The notes below the pieces were generated by a model. The model ran no database searches and was not told where the DNA came from. It worked only from the letters and a program-made list of their open reading frames with translations. Shown here one piece after another: positions 34,313 to 42,966 of a stretch of DNA of 64,000 nucleotides; the stretch's first letter is position 1, and each line of letters opens with the position of its first letter. A program made the position numbers and the translations under genes. Origin of the DNA: 2-12-FULL-35-15 sp036386835 (GTDB taxonomy: Bacteria > Bacteroidota > Bacteroidia > 2-12-FULL-35-15); contig DASVUX010000038.1 in assembly GCA_036386835.1 (NCBI GenBank), positions 62,001 to 126,000 of the forward strand, written 5' to 3'.

Positions 34313-35686
34313 ATGAAAAAAATTATCTGGATCATTATTGCAGGTGTTGCCTTGCTTGTAACAGTCATCATGTTAAAGAACTGTTCGGGTGATGACTCAA
34401 TAGCGGTAACCCTTGAGAATACAAAAAAGCGGAACCTCACCGAAATGGTATCCGCTAACGGAAAGATCCAGCCAGAGGTTGAAGTGAAGATCAGCTCTGA
34501 TGTTTCGGGGGAGATCGTGGAGCTTTTTGTAAAGGAAGGCGATCATGTAAAGAAAGGTGATCTGCTTTGCAAGATCAATCCCCTGATCTATGAATCGAAT
34601 TCAAGCCGCATGGTGGCCACACTGAATGCTTCGAAGGCAAACCTCTCAAATGCAAAAGCCCGGCTGGAGCAGATCAAGGCCGCATTTGTAAATGCAGAAG
34701 CCTCTTATCTGCGTAATAAAAAACTCTTCGAGTCAGGGGCCATTTCCCAGTCGGACTATGACATCGCAAAAGCTACTTATGAAGGCGCAAAAGCGGATGT
34801 TAAAGGTGCAGAAGACAATGTAGATGCATCGGAATACAACGTAAAAAGCACCGAAGCTTCATTAAAGGAAGCAAATGACAATCTGGCCAAGACAAACATT
34901 TATTCTCCGGTTAACGGCACGATATCGAAACTAAATAAGGAAAAAGGCGAGCGTGTTGTGGGTACGGCACAGATGGAAGGAACGGAGATCATGCGGCTTG
35001 CCAACCTGAATGAAATGGAAGTGAGTGTTGATGTAAACGAAAATGACATCGTGCGTGTACATAATGGCGACACCTCGCTGATCGAAGTAGATGCCTATAT
35101 CGAACGGAAGTTCAAAGGAATTGTTACCGAGATCGCGAACTCTGCAAATACCACGGGTGTAACTGCAGAACAGGTAACTAACTTTACGGTGAAGATCCGC
35201 ATCCTGCAGGAGTCTTACGCTGACCTGATGAATGATCGCAATGTAGCACCTTTCCGTCCGGGAATGAGCGCAACGGTTGATATCCAGACCAAGAAAGCAA
35301 ACAACGTCCTGACCGTTCCAATCCAGTCAGTCACCACCCGCGCTGACAGCAGCGCATTTGAAAACAAGGAAGGCAGGGATGCCGGAAAAGATGAAGAAGG
35401 GGATGATGATATAGTTGTTAAAGACGAAAAGGACAGGTCCGCTGATGCACCAAAAGAACAAGTGAAAATTGAAGAGTGTGTCTTTATTATGAATGAAGGA
35501 AAAGCAAAGCTTGTGAAAGTGAAGACCGGAATCCAGGATAATAATTACATCGAAATCAAGGATGGTCTGAAGGAGGGCGACCAGGTGGTTTCTGGCCCTT
35601 ATAGCGCGATCGCTAAGCTATTAAAAGATGGTACTGCCATCAAAAAAGTAGAAAAGAACGAGCTTTTCAACACAGGAAAGAAATAG
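34313..35686 (+). CDS. Periplasmic adaptor subunit of an efflux pump (HlyD/MacA type)
   Basis: 457 residues. N-terminal membrane anchor (IIWIIIAGVALLVTVIML), lipoyl half-motif (GKIQPEVEVKISSDVSGEIVELFVKEGDHVKKGDLLCKI), a long coiled-coil hairpin (~85-190), second lipoyl half (NIYSPVNGTISKLNKEKGERVVG), a beta-barrel, and a membrane-proximal domain interrupted by an acidic insert (~345-385; GRDAGKDEEGDDDIVVKDEKD). It links an inner-membrane transporter to TolC. No transporter gene follows; tsaB does. The pump partner must be encoded elsewhere. Confidence 0.92.
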   Translation: MKKIIWIIIAGVALLVTVIMLKNCSGDDSIAVTLENTKKRNLTEMVSANGKIQPEVEVKISSDVSGEIVELFVKEGDHVKKGDLLCKINPLIYESNSSRMVATLNASKANLSNAKARLEQIKAAFVNAEASYLRNKKLFESGAISQSDYDIAKATYEGAKADVKGAEDNVDASEYNVKSTEASLKEANDNLAKTNIYSPVNGTISKLNKEKGERVVGTAQMEGTEIMRLANLNEMEVSVDVNENDIVRVHNGDTSLIEVDAYIERKFKGIVTEIANSANTTGVTAEQVTNFTVKIRILQESYADLMNDRNVAPFRPGMSATVDIQTKKANNVLTVPIQSVTTRADSSAFENKEGRDAGKDEEGDDDIVVKDEKDRSADAPKEQVKIEECVFIMNEGKAKLVKVKTGIQDNNYIEIKDGLKEGDQVVSGPYSAIAKLLKDGTAIKKVEKNELFNTGKK

Positions 35687-35689
35687 CAG

Positions 35690-36394
35690 ATGGCATTGAT
35701 ACTTAACCTGGAAACAGCAACTACTGCATGCAGCGTCTCCCTTGGTGGAGATGGAAAACTGCTCGCTTTAAAAGAGCTTGACGGGGAATACACACACGCT
35801 GAAAACCTCACCTTATTTATTGAAGATGTTCTTGCGCAGGCAGGAAAACACCTGTCAGACCTTGATGCAATTGCTGTCAGCAAAGGTCCCGGCTCTTATA
35901 CCGGGCTCCGCATTGGGGTGAGCACTGCAAAAGGATTATGTTACTCCCTTGACAAACCTCTGATCGCAGTCAATACACTGGAACACCTTGCATTTTCAGT
36001 TATCGGCAATGCAATCGTAAAAGTCCAGGAGGAGGATTTCCTTTTATGCCCGATGCTTGATGCAAGGAGAATGGAAGTCTATTGCGCTATGTTCGACACG
36101 ATGGGTAAAACAATAAGAAATACCAGCGCAGAGATCATAGATGAACATTCATTTACCGACCTGCTCTCTCAAAACAAGGTTTGTTTTTTTGGTGACGGAT
36201 CTGAAAAATGCAAGGCTGTTTTTGCACAGAATACAAATGCCCTGTTTATTGATAGTATTACTCCATCAGCAAAAGACATGATCAGCTTTTCGGAAAATGC
36301 TTTCCGTAAAGGTCAGTTCGAAGACCTCGCCTATTTTGAGCCATTTTACCTCAAGGACTTCGTGGCCGGAAAGAAAAAAGGTGCAGATCTCTGA
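35690..36394 (+). CDS. tsaB: tRNA threonylcarbamoyladenosine biosynthesis protein TsaB
   Basis: 234 residues. Opens ILNLETATTACSVSL and has the family signature SKGPGSYTGLRIGVSTAKGLCYSL. TsaB is a partner of TsaD and TsaE in forming t6A37 in tRNAs that read ANN codons. The C-terminal half (YFEPFYLKDFVAGKKK) is diverged, as usual. It starts 3 bp after the adaptor gene, so it is likely in the efflux transcript though functionally unrelated. Confidence 0.93.
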   Translation: MALILNLETATTACSVSLGGDGKLLALKELDGEYTHAENLTLFIEDVLAQAGKHLSDLDAIAVSKGPGSYTGLRIGVSTAKGLCYSLDKPLIAVNTLEHLAFSVIGNAIVKVQEEDFLLCPMLDARRMEVYCAMFDTMGKTIRNTSAEIIDEHSFTDLLSQNKVCFFGDGSEKCKAVFAQNTNALFIDSITPSAKDMISFSENAFRKGQFEDLAYFEPFYLKDFVAGKKKGADL

Positions 36395-36445
36395 TTCTTT
36401 CCTTAACTTAGTAATAGCAAATCCATTCTTGAAAATCAAATTCGC

Positions 36446-37585
36446 ATGGCTAAAAAATTACTTCGCCCGTTCCTGTTATTAATTCTTCTCTCTGCTTCTC
36501 AATATTCCTATTCACAATTCACAGGGATCTATACAGGGAAGCCCACATTTGAGGTAATGGTAAAAAGAAGCAACACCTATCTTGGCACCATCAATCTTGA
36601 ACTATTTCCCAATATTGCGCCAAATCACGTAAGGAATTTCGACAGTCTTGTAAGCGCACAATTTTACGACAGCACTGCGTTTCACCGCGTGATCCCGGGT
36701 TTTATGATCCAGGGCGGAGATCCCAATTCCCGCTCAGGCCCTGTCTCCACATGGGGATATGGTGATCCTTCACAGCCCACGGTAAATGCTGAGTTCAGCG
36801 CGGCAAAACATGTGAGAGGAATACTTTCTGCAGCAAGAGATACAGATATCAATAGCGCAAACTCGCAATTCTTTATATGCGTGGCTCCTGCAGCATGGCT
36901 GAACAACCAGTATTCAATTTACGGAAAGGTAACCGCAGGTATGGATATAGTTGATACCATTGTAAATTCACCGAGGGACTCGAATGATAATCCTCTCCAA
37001 AAAATAGAAATGTTCATTACACGCACAGGCTCCAATGATACTTTGGCGGAAGTTCCTTTACTGAACACACCTGTTACCGGAACCTTTGTGCCCGGAACAA
37101 GCAAACTCCTTAAATGGTACGCAGTAAGCGATGCCGTTTATTATCACCTGGATGTTTCCACGGATTCATTATTCTCCACCTTTCATAAATCCATTGACAT
37201 TGCTGCCATTGTTTACAATGTTTCAGGACTTAGCCCGGGAACAACATACTACTGGAGAGTACGTGCAAACAATGGCGGTCACTGGAGCGCCAATTCACAA
37301 ACCTGGCACTTTAACATGAACAGCGGTGTTGGCATTGAAACTTCATCTGAACTCAACGATATAAACGTTTCTCCGAACCCATCTACGGGACCATTCCTGT
37401 TCACCGGAATCGAGAAAGGCTATACGATCATCGTGTATGACATTACGGGAAAGGTCATCTTCAATATGGCTTCAAAAGGCGAAAGCCATTCAGTGGACCT
37501 GGGTGATAAAGCAAAAGGAATTTATTTTTATAAGGTGGTTTACCAGGGACGCGAAGCCAAGCACGGCAAGCTCATAATTCAATAG
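36446..37585 (+). CDS. Secreted cyclophilin-type peptidylprolyl isomerase with FnIII-like and T9SS type A domains
   Basis: 379 residues. Signal peptide (to ...YSYSQ). The cyclophilin domain (~30-200) has FHRVIPGFMIQGGDP, the NAEFSAAKHVRGILSAAR stretch, NSANSQFFICVAPAAWLN and YSIYGKVTAGMDIVDTI, so the catalytic Arg of FHRV and the Q of FMIQGG are kept. A fibronectin-III-like module follows (~205-290; LSPGTTYYWRVRANNGGHWS), then a sorting domain (VSPNPSTGPFLF...GIYFYKVVYQGREAKHGKLIIQ). The protein is likely released or surface-bound, an unusual place for a prolyl isomerase. Confidence 0.9.
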   Translation: MAKKLLRPFLLLILLSASQYSYSQFTGIYTGKPTFEVMVKRSNTYLGTINLELFPNIAPNHVRNFDSLVSAQFYDSTAFHRVIPGFMIQGGDPNSRSGPVSTWGYGDPSQPTVNAEFSAAKHVRGILSAARDTDINSANSQFFICVAPAAWLNNQYSIYGKVTAGMDIVDTIVNSPRDSNDNPLQKIEMFITRTGSNDTLAEVPLLNTPVTGTFVPGTSKLLKWYAVSDAVYYHLDVSTDSLFSTFHKSIDIAAIVYNVSGLSPGTTYYWRVRANNGGHWSANSQTWHFNMNSGVGIETSSELNDINVSPNPSTGPFLFTGIEKGYTIIVYDITGKVIFNMASKGESHSVDLGDKAKGIYFYKVVYQGREAKHGKLIIQ

Positions 37586-37586
37586 A

Positions 37587-38570
37587 TCAATAAAAAGTAT
37601 AAGCGTACTTAACGATCCCTATGGAGGCATTCTTGAAATCCCTGTCGATATGTGATTTGACGAGCTTTGTAAACTCATCGAACAGGTAGCTGACTTCATT
37701 CAGCACAATTTTATCCTTGAGTTTTTTTTCCGTGACCAGGTGACCGTTGGCATCATAATCAAAGGTACTCTCCTGTTTCAGCTCACCGCTTTCATTGCTT
37801 TTAAACACCCTGCGGATCAGCCGGCCGTTATTATCATATTCAAATAAGCTTTCCTGCCTCATCCAGCTGACAATAAACTCATAGCTCTCCGACAGCTTGT
37901 TACCTTTTAAGTCATAATTAATGATCGCCTTTTTATATTCCCTTCCCTCATCATTAAAACATTTTTTCTTCACCTGTACAGGAGTCAGGTTTTCATAATC
38001 AAAAGTCTCGGAGGAAAGTATGGTTTGTACTCCCAGCTTAAAGAAATTCTTATTCTCACTTATGTTGGTTTCCCTGCAATGCATTTCCTTATTAATTTTA
38101 CCAATGGCATTGTACTCATAATAATAAGCATCATAATAATCTCCTGAACGGGAACGTTTCAGGATCACCCTTCCGAGATCATCGTAAAAAACATTCGTGA
38201 AGATCGTATCATTAATAAATTTCATTACCGTTTTTGTAGTTGCAGGGCGAATTACTTTACCTCTTTTTTTAAGTGCAGGAACATCAACCTCTGTAGCCTG
38301 TGTCCGGTTGAGGATTGTATAATAATAACGGATTACCCGTCCTTTTTCATCAAACTCGAAGCCCTGGGTGGCATCCTTGTCCACGATCACTTTTCCATCA
38401 GGCTTATCTACAATATCAAGAACAATACTTTTTACTCTGTTCTTTTTAACGATATCAGGATTAAAATTAACAGGGCCGATGTTGATCTCAACAGGCTTTG
38501 TATTGATGAGCTGCGCTTCGCAATAAAATATTACGAAGACTAAAAGATATGTCAGGGAGTATTTTTTCAA
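37587..38570 (-). CDS. Secreted YD/RHS-repeat-like protein
   Basis: 327 residues. Signal peptide MKKYSLTYLLVFVIFYCEAQ. Several repeats of the YD type follow (FDEKGRVIRYYY, YNAIGKINKEMHC, FEYDNNGRLIRRVFK, FDYDANGHLVTEKKL), as in RHS/YD proteins and the MORN-like 'toxin-antitoxin YwqK' relatives. It is small and lacks the core and variable tip of RHS toxins. It converges on the cyclophilin gene with a 1-bp gap. The role is unknown; probably envelope or secreted. Confidence 0.65.
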   Translation of the reverse strand: MKKYSLTYLLVFVIFYCEAQLINTKPVEINIGPVNFNPDIVKKNRVKSIVLDIVDKPDGKVIVDKDATQGFEFDEKGRVIRYYYTILNRTQATEVDVPALKKRGKVIRPATTKTVMKFINDTIFTNVFYDDLGRVILKRSRSGDYYDAYYYEYNAIGKINKEMHCRETNISENKNFFKLGVQTILSSETFDYENLTPVQVKKKCFNDEGREYKKAIINYDLKGNKLSESYEFIVSWMRQESLFEYDNNGRLIRRVFKSNESGELKQESTFDYDANGHLVTEKKLKDKIVLNEVSYLFDEFTKLVKSHIDRDFKNASIGIVKYAYTFY

Positions 38571-38609
38571 AAATGTTCCGTTCCTTATTGCGAAGGCCCC
38601 GGGGACAGG

Positions 38610-40649
38610 TTATCCCTTATCTTCCCGGATCTGCTTCAGAGCGTCTTCCACCTCAGCCACAGGTTCCCTGCAGGTTTTCCCGGTACAAACATACACCAGT
38701 GTACGGCCTTCTGTGAACCTGTCCCTGAATAATGGCAATGTGCTCTGAACTGCGCTTCCCGCAAAGATCACATTTGGAAGGTAATGTTTGAAGAGCTCTT
38801 TCCGTTTTTCATCAACAGCTTTACCAACAATTACAAGTTCATGCAGCGAATGACTGAAATACAAATGCAGCATAGCCCAGTTACTGTAGCCTGCACCGTA
38901 GTTTTCCATTTCTGCCTGCACGCTGTTAAGCATCACACGGCTCATGTGAATATATTCTTCGTTTTCCAGATAATGGCCCATTACAAATAATGATTTTGCT
39001 ATACTTGAATTCGAAGCCGGGATCACATTATCCGAAATCTCCATTTTCCGCGTGATCAAACCTTTATCTTCATCAGACGTAAAGAAGAACATGCCGCTTT
39101 CCTTATCATGGAAATGTTCAATGCAGAACCCAAGCAGGTCCTTGGCTTTAAAAAGGTACTTATCATCCTGTGTCGATTGGTATAAGGAGATGAATGCCTC
39201 GATAGTAAACGCATAATCTTCCAGGAATCCTAAACGCTCTTTTTTACCTTTTGCAGCCAGATGGAACAGCCGGGCGCCTTCCGTGCAATTTGCAAGAATG
39301 AACCCTGCATTTTTTAATGCGGCATCAAGGAATTTTTTTTCATTAAAAGCATTGTAAGCATCCGTATATCCTTTTAACATCAGGGCATTCCAGGATGTGA
39401 TGATCTTATTATCAAGACCGGGCCTGATACGGGTTTCGCGGACCTTTAATAATTTCCCTTTTAACCTTTTGATCGTTTCCTGCAATGCTTCGGTTTTAAT
39501 ACCGTGTTTCTTTGCGATAACATCATCATCTTCGTGCCGGAGAAGAATATAATTATCATGTTCCCAGAAGCCCCGCTCATTAACATTAAAATAATCCATG
39601 AACAATGCTGCATCTTCTTTTAACAGATCTTCAAGCTCAGGTTTTGTCCACACATAATATTTACCTTCAACACCTTCCGAATCAGCATCCAGGGCTGAAT
39701 AGAAGCCTCCTTCCGGGGATGTCAGCTCTCTTGCAATAAACTCAAGGGTCCCATAAACAACCTCCTTGTAAAGTTCTGTCTTAGTGGCGCGGTAAGCCTC
39801 GCTGTACAGGGTGATCAGCTGGGCGTTATCATAAAGCATCTTTTCGAAGTGCGGAACTTTCCATAAATGATCCACAGAGTACCTCGCAAAACCTCCTCCT
39901 ACCTGGTCGTAAATGCCGCCATATGCCATCTTTTTCAATGTCAGGTTCACATGCTGCATCAGCTCATCCTTGTTTTCCGCTACGTGTGCATAGCGAAGCA
40001 AAAATTCATAATTATTCGGCAAAGGAAATTTAGGAGCTTTATCAGGTCCTCCTTCAATGTGGTCAAAACGAAGCTTCCAGTTTTCAATACTTTGCCTTAG
40101 CACCTCTCCTGAAAATTCCTCCCCCAGTGCTTTAGGTTTGATCAGCTCTGCAAGCTTCACGCCTTCAGTTAAGCGGGCTGCGTATTCAAGGGCTTTGTCC
40201 TTTTCATTTTTATAAAGATCTGTAAGGTTTAAAAGCACATTGATCCATTGCTGTTTCGGGAAATAAGTCCCTCCATAAACGGGGCGGCCATCAGGAAGCG
40301 CAAAACAATTCAGCGGCCAGCCTCCATGACCTGTCATCAACTGCACGGCAAGCATGTATACCTGGTCAATATCCGGCCTTTCTTCACGGTCGACTTTAAT
40401 ACAAACAAAATGATCATTCATGATTGCGGCTACCGTTTCATCTTCGAAACTTTCATGCTCCATCACATGGCACCAATGGCATGCAGAATAGCCCACACTT
40501 ATAAGTATGAGCTTGTCCTCCCGCTTCGCCTTTTCAAGCGCTTCATCGTTCCATGCATACCAGTTTACCGGGTTGTGGGCATGCTGCAAGAGGTAAGGAC
40601 TGGTTTCGGAAACCAGTGAATTCGTAAATCGCTGTTCTTTTTTGTCCAT
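38610..40649 (-). CDS. DUF255 thioredoxin-fold / N-acylglucosamine-epimerase-like protein (YyaL/SPATA20 family)
   Basis: 679 residues. The N-terminal thioredoxin-like domain has NSLVSETSPYLLQHAHNPVNW and the CxxC motif SACHWCHVMEHESF (Cys57, Cys60), followed by VKVDREERPDIDQVYM and GGWPLNCF. The rest is an (alpha/alpha)6-barrel-like region (PKFPLPNN, GGIYDQVGGGFARYSVD, EGKYYVW, VIPASNSSIAKSL). The length fits the family. Cytosolic; the exact reaction is not known to me. It stands on the minus strand with an RHS-like gene downstream. Confidence 0.92.
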   Translation of the reverse strand: MDKKEQRFTNSLVSETSPYLLQHAHNPVNWYAWNDEALEKAKREDKLILISVGYSACHWCHVMEHESFEDETVAAIMNDHFVCIKVDREERPDIDQVYMLAVQLMTGHGGWPLNCFALPDGRPVYGGTYFPKQQWINVLLNLTDLYKNEKDKALEYAARLTEGVKLAELIKPKALGEEFSGEVLRQSIENWKLRFDHIEGGPDKAPKFPLPNNYEFLLRYAHVAENKDELMQHVNLTLKKMAYGGIYDQVGGGFARYSVDHLWKVPHFEKMLYDNAQLITLYSEAYRATKTELYKEVVYGTLEFIARELTSPEGGFYSALDADSEGVEGKYYVWTKPELEDLLKEDAALFMDYFNVNERGFWEHDNYILLRHEDDDVIAKKHGIKTEALQETIKRLKGKLLKVRETRIRPGLDNKIITSWNALMLKGYTDAYNAFNEKKFLDAALKNAGFILANCTEGARLFHLAAKGKKERLGFLEDYAFTIEAFISLYQSTQDDKYLFKAKDLLGFCIEHFHDKESGMFFFTSDEDKGLITRKMEISDNVIPASNSSIAKSLFVMGHYLENEEYIHMSRVMLNSVQAEMENYGAGYSNWAMLHLYFSHSLHELVIVGKAVDEKRKELFKHYLPNVIFAGSAVQSTLPLFRDRFTEGRTLVYVCTGKTCREPVAEVEDALKQIREDKG

Positions 40650-40724
40650 GTTTATATTTTCCGGATGTAGCTTCCGGGATCTTATATTTATAACATTGAG
40701 ATAATTGACTGTACCTGGAAGGTA

Positions 40725-41192
40725 TTAATTAAGACCGGTTCCGCTCATAGGAACATTTTTCACCATGTCGACCGGGTATTTTTTCTTGATCAGGAACTTA
40801 CCCACTTTGAGGTCGCCCTTAAGGCCCACCTTTACATTCTTGGCGGTCATTACCGACATTAATCGCGGCAGGTCCATCATGTTCAGGGAAGAAAGATCCG
40901 ATTTTATTTTAAAGGTATAGGAATCCTCCTTATTTGGCTTTATTCGGATGTTGTTGATGAGCTTTGCCTTCCCGGCATTCATGCCGTTAAGGGTCGCATC
41001 CAGATCGGAAGGATAAATATGGAATGCCGTTTTATTCGGGTTGTCGATCCTTGCGGTCACCTCTGCTTCTATCCCCTGTTGCGACATCTGGATGATCTTA
41101 AACCCTTCCACGCCTTTGAAGGTTACATCTTTAAAATCACCGCAGGAGCTAAGTGTTAAAACAGTAATAAGAAGTAGAAAGTAGTGTTTCAT
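40725..41192 (-). CDS. LEA type 2-like lipoprotein
   Basis: 155 residues from the ATG at 41192 (MKHYFLLLITVLTLSSCGDF); the longer form would need a TTG. The lipobox is LSSC. The mature part has the features of LEA14/WHy domains: an Ig-like fold with ARIDNPNKTAFHIYPSDLDATLNG and evenly spaced strands. Such lipoproteins are found in the periplasm; their function is unclear. Confidence 0.8.
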   Translation of the reverse strand: MKHYFLLLITVLTLSSCGDFKDVTFKGVEGFKIIQMSQQGIEAEVTARIDNPNKTAFHIYPSDLDATLNGMNAGKAKLINNIRIKPNKEDSYTFKIKSDLSSLNMMDLPRLMSVMTAKNVKVGLKGDLKVGKFLIKKKYPVDMVKNVPMSGTGLN

Positions 41193-41306
41193 AATCAAAT
41201 AATTTATTTATTTCCTTATGAAAAATTTATTCCAATGGCGCTCAAAAACCGGATGTAATTCATCCAGTGTTGCCTGATGGCCTTATGGCTTCACCCGGAA
41301 TTGAGC

Positions 41307-42680
41307 TTACTTGCTCAATTCAGCGAAATTCCTGAAGAAGTGCGGAATGGTTTCAATCCCTTTCAGGTAATTGAATACGCCATAATGTTCATTCGGGGAA
41401 TGGATCGCATCTGAATCAAGGCCAAAACCCATCAGGACGGAGTCAAGGCCTAATTCCGATTTGAACATAGCCACGATCGGAATGCTGCCGCCACTGCGTA
41501 CAGGAACCGGTTTCTTCCCGAAGGTGGTTTCCATCGCCATGCTTGCCGCTTTATAAGCAACAGAAGTGCTTGGAGTTACCACCGGTTCACCGCCATGGTG
41601 AGGGGTTACTTTTACTTTCACCGATTTAGGTGCTATGCTCTCAAAATATTTAGTGAAAAGTTCGGTGATCTTATCGCTGTTCTGATGAGGCACAAGACGC
41701 ATCGAGATTTTCGCAAACGCTTTGGAAGCAATTACAGTTTTAGCGCCTTCGCCTGTATAACCGCCCCAGATCCCGTTTACATCTAGTGTGGGACGGATGG
41801 AAGTCCTTTCATTTGTGCTGAACCCTTCTTCACCGTGAATATCGGAAAGGTTAAGCGCTTTTTTATACTCATCAAGGCTGAAAGGAGCTTTGGCCATTTC
41901 AGCGCGTTCTTCTTGAGTAAGGATCTCTACATCATCATAGAATCCCGGTATAGTGATATGATTCTTATCATCTTTCATTTTTGCGATCATCTCGCAAAGA
42001 ATATTGATCGGGTTGGCAACAGCTCCCCCGTACAGACCTGAATGGAGATCACGGTTCGGGCCGGTCACTTCCACTTCCATATAGCTTAAACCCCTTAATC
42101 CGACAGTAATTGAGGGGATGTCATTCGCAATGATGCCTGTATCTGAAATTACAATCACATCGGCCCTGAGCTTCTCTTTATTTTCCTTTACGAAGATCGC
42201 GAGATTGGTAGAGCCAACCTCCTCTTCACCTTCGATCATAAACTTTACGTTGCATGGGAGAGTATTTGTACGCATCATTAATTCAAATGCTTTCACATGC
42301 ATGTACATCTGCCCTTTATCGTCACATGCACCACGCGCGTAGATCTTACCGTCTTTTATAACAGGTTCGAAAGGGCCGGAAACCCAGAGTTCTATCGGAT
42401 CCGCAGGCTGGACATCATAATGCCCATAAACCAGCACTGTTGGCAGCTTCGGATCTATTATCTTTTCACCGTACACGATCGGGTATCCTGCCGTGGAACA
42501 GATCTCCACATTGTCTGCTCCCGCAGCAATAAGGTTGATCTTGATTGCTTCCGCAGTTTTAATAACATCATTCTTATATTTAGGATCCGCGCTTACAGAG
42601 GGAATGCGCAGTAATTCGAATAATTCCTCAAGGAACCTTTCCTTGTTCGCTTCTATATAATCATTAACCTGGTCAGCCAT
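41307..42680 (-). CDS. M20-family dipeptidase
   Basis: 457 residues. Metal and catalytic landmarks are YGHYDVQPAD (His87), ACDDKGQM (Asp120), and IEGEEEVGS (Glu152-154); later GLRGLSYMEVEVTGPNRDLHSGLYGG marks the dimerisation (lid) domain, and the last His is in DAIHSPNE. The layout is that of the cytosolic nonspecific dipeptidases (CNDP-like, 'dipeptidase' M20). No signal peptide. It stands as a single gene; the 286 bp upstream hold nothing I can identify beyond a probable promoter. Confidence 0.92.
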   Translation of the reverse strand: MADQVNDYIEANKERFLEELFELLRIPSVSADPKYKNDVIKTAEAIKINLIAAGADNVEICSTAGYPIVYGEKIIDPKLPTVLVYGHYDVQPADPIELWVSGPFEPVIKDGKIYARGACDDKGQMYMHVKAFELMMRTNTLPCNVKFMIEGEEEVGSTNLAIFVKENKEKLRADVIVISDTGIIANDIPSITVGLRGLSYMEVEVTGPNRDLHSGLYGGAVANPINILCEMIAKMKDDKNHITIPGFYDDVEILTQEERAEMAKAPFSLDEYKKALNLSDIHGEEGFSTNERTSIRPTLDVNGIWGGYTGEGAKTVIASKAFAKISMRLVPHQNSDKITELFTKYFESIAPKSVKVKVTPHHGGEPVVTPSTSVAYKAASMAMETTFGKKPVPVRSGGSIPIVAMFKSELGLDSVLMGFGLDSDAIHSPNEHYGVFNYLKGIETIPHFFRNFAELSK

Positions 42681-42966
42681 TTTTATAATTTTATTTTTCG
42701 CTTACAAAGTTGCAATTATTATTGAAATGTGTTTAAGATTCAGACGATTTTTGAATACAATTTGCAACCTATTGAACATTATAATCATCCTCTCTCCAAC
42801 CCTCAGATAATTTTATGAATTCATAAGCAGGGGAAGCAAGTTATTACATATCAGCAATTTATTTTATAACGAAGGGTATTCTTTCGGAACCACATTCAAA
42901 TCAAGAGGACGAATACAATTAAATTTCCGATAAATTACTATATTTACCTGTTAATCAGCACCTGGG

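Noticed and set aside
42681..42966. Regulatory RNA in the gap before the choice-of-anchor L gene
   Set aside because: No stable structure or conserved motif could be recognised; only AT-rich sequence is seen.
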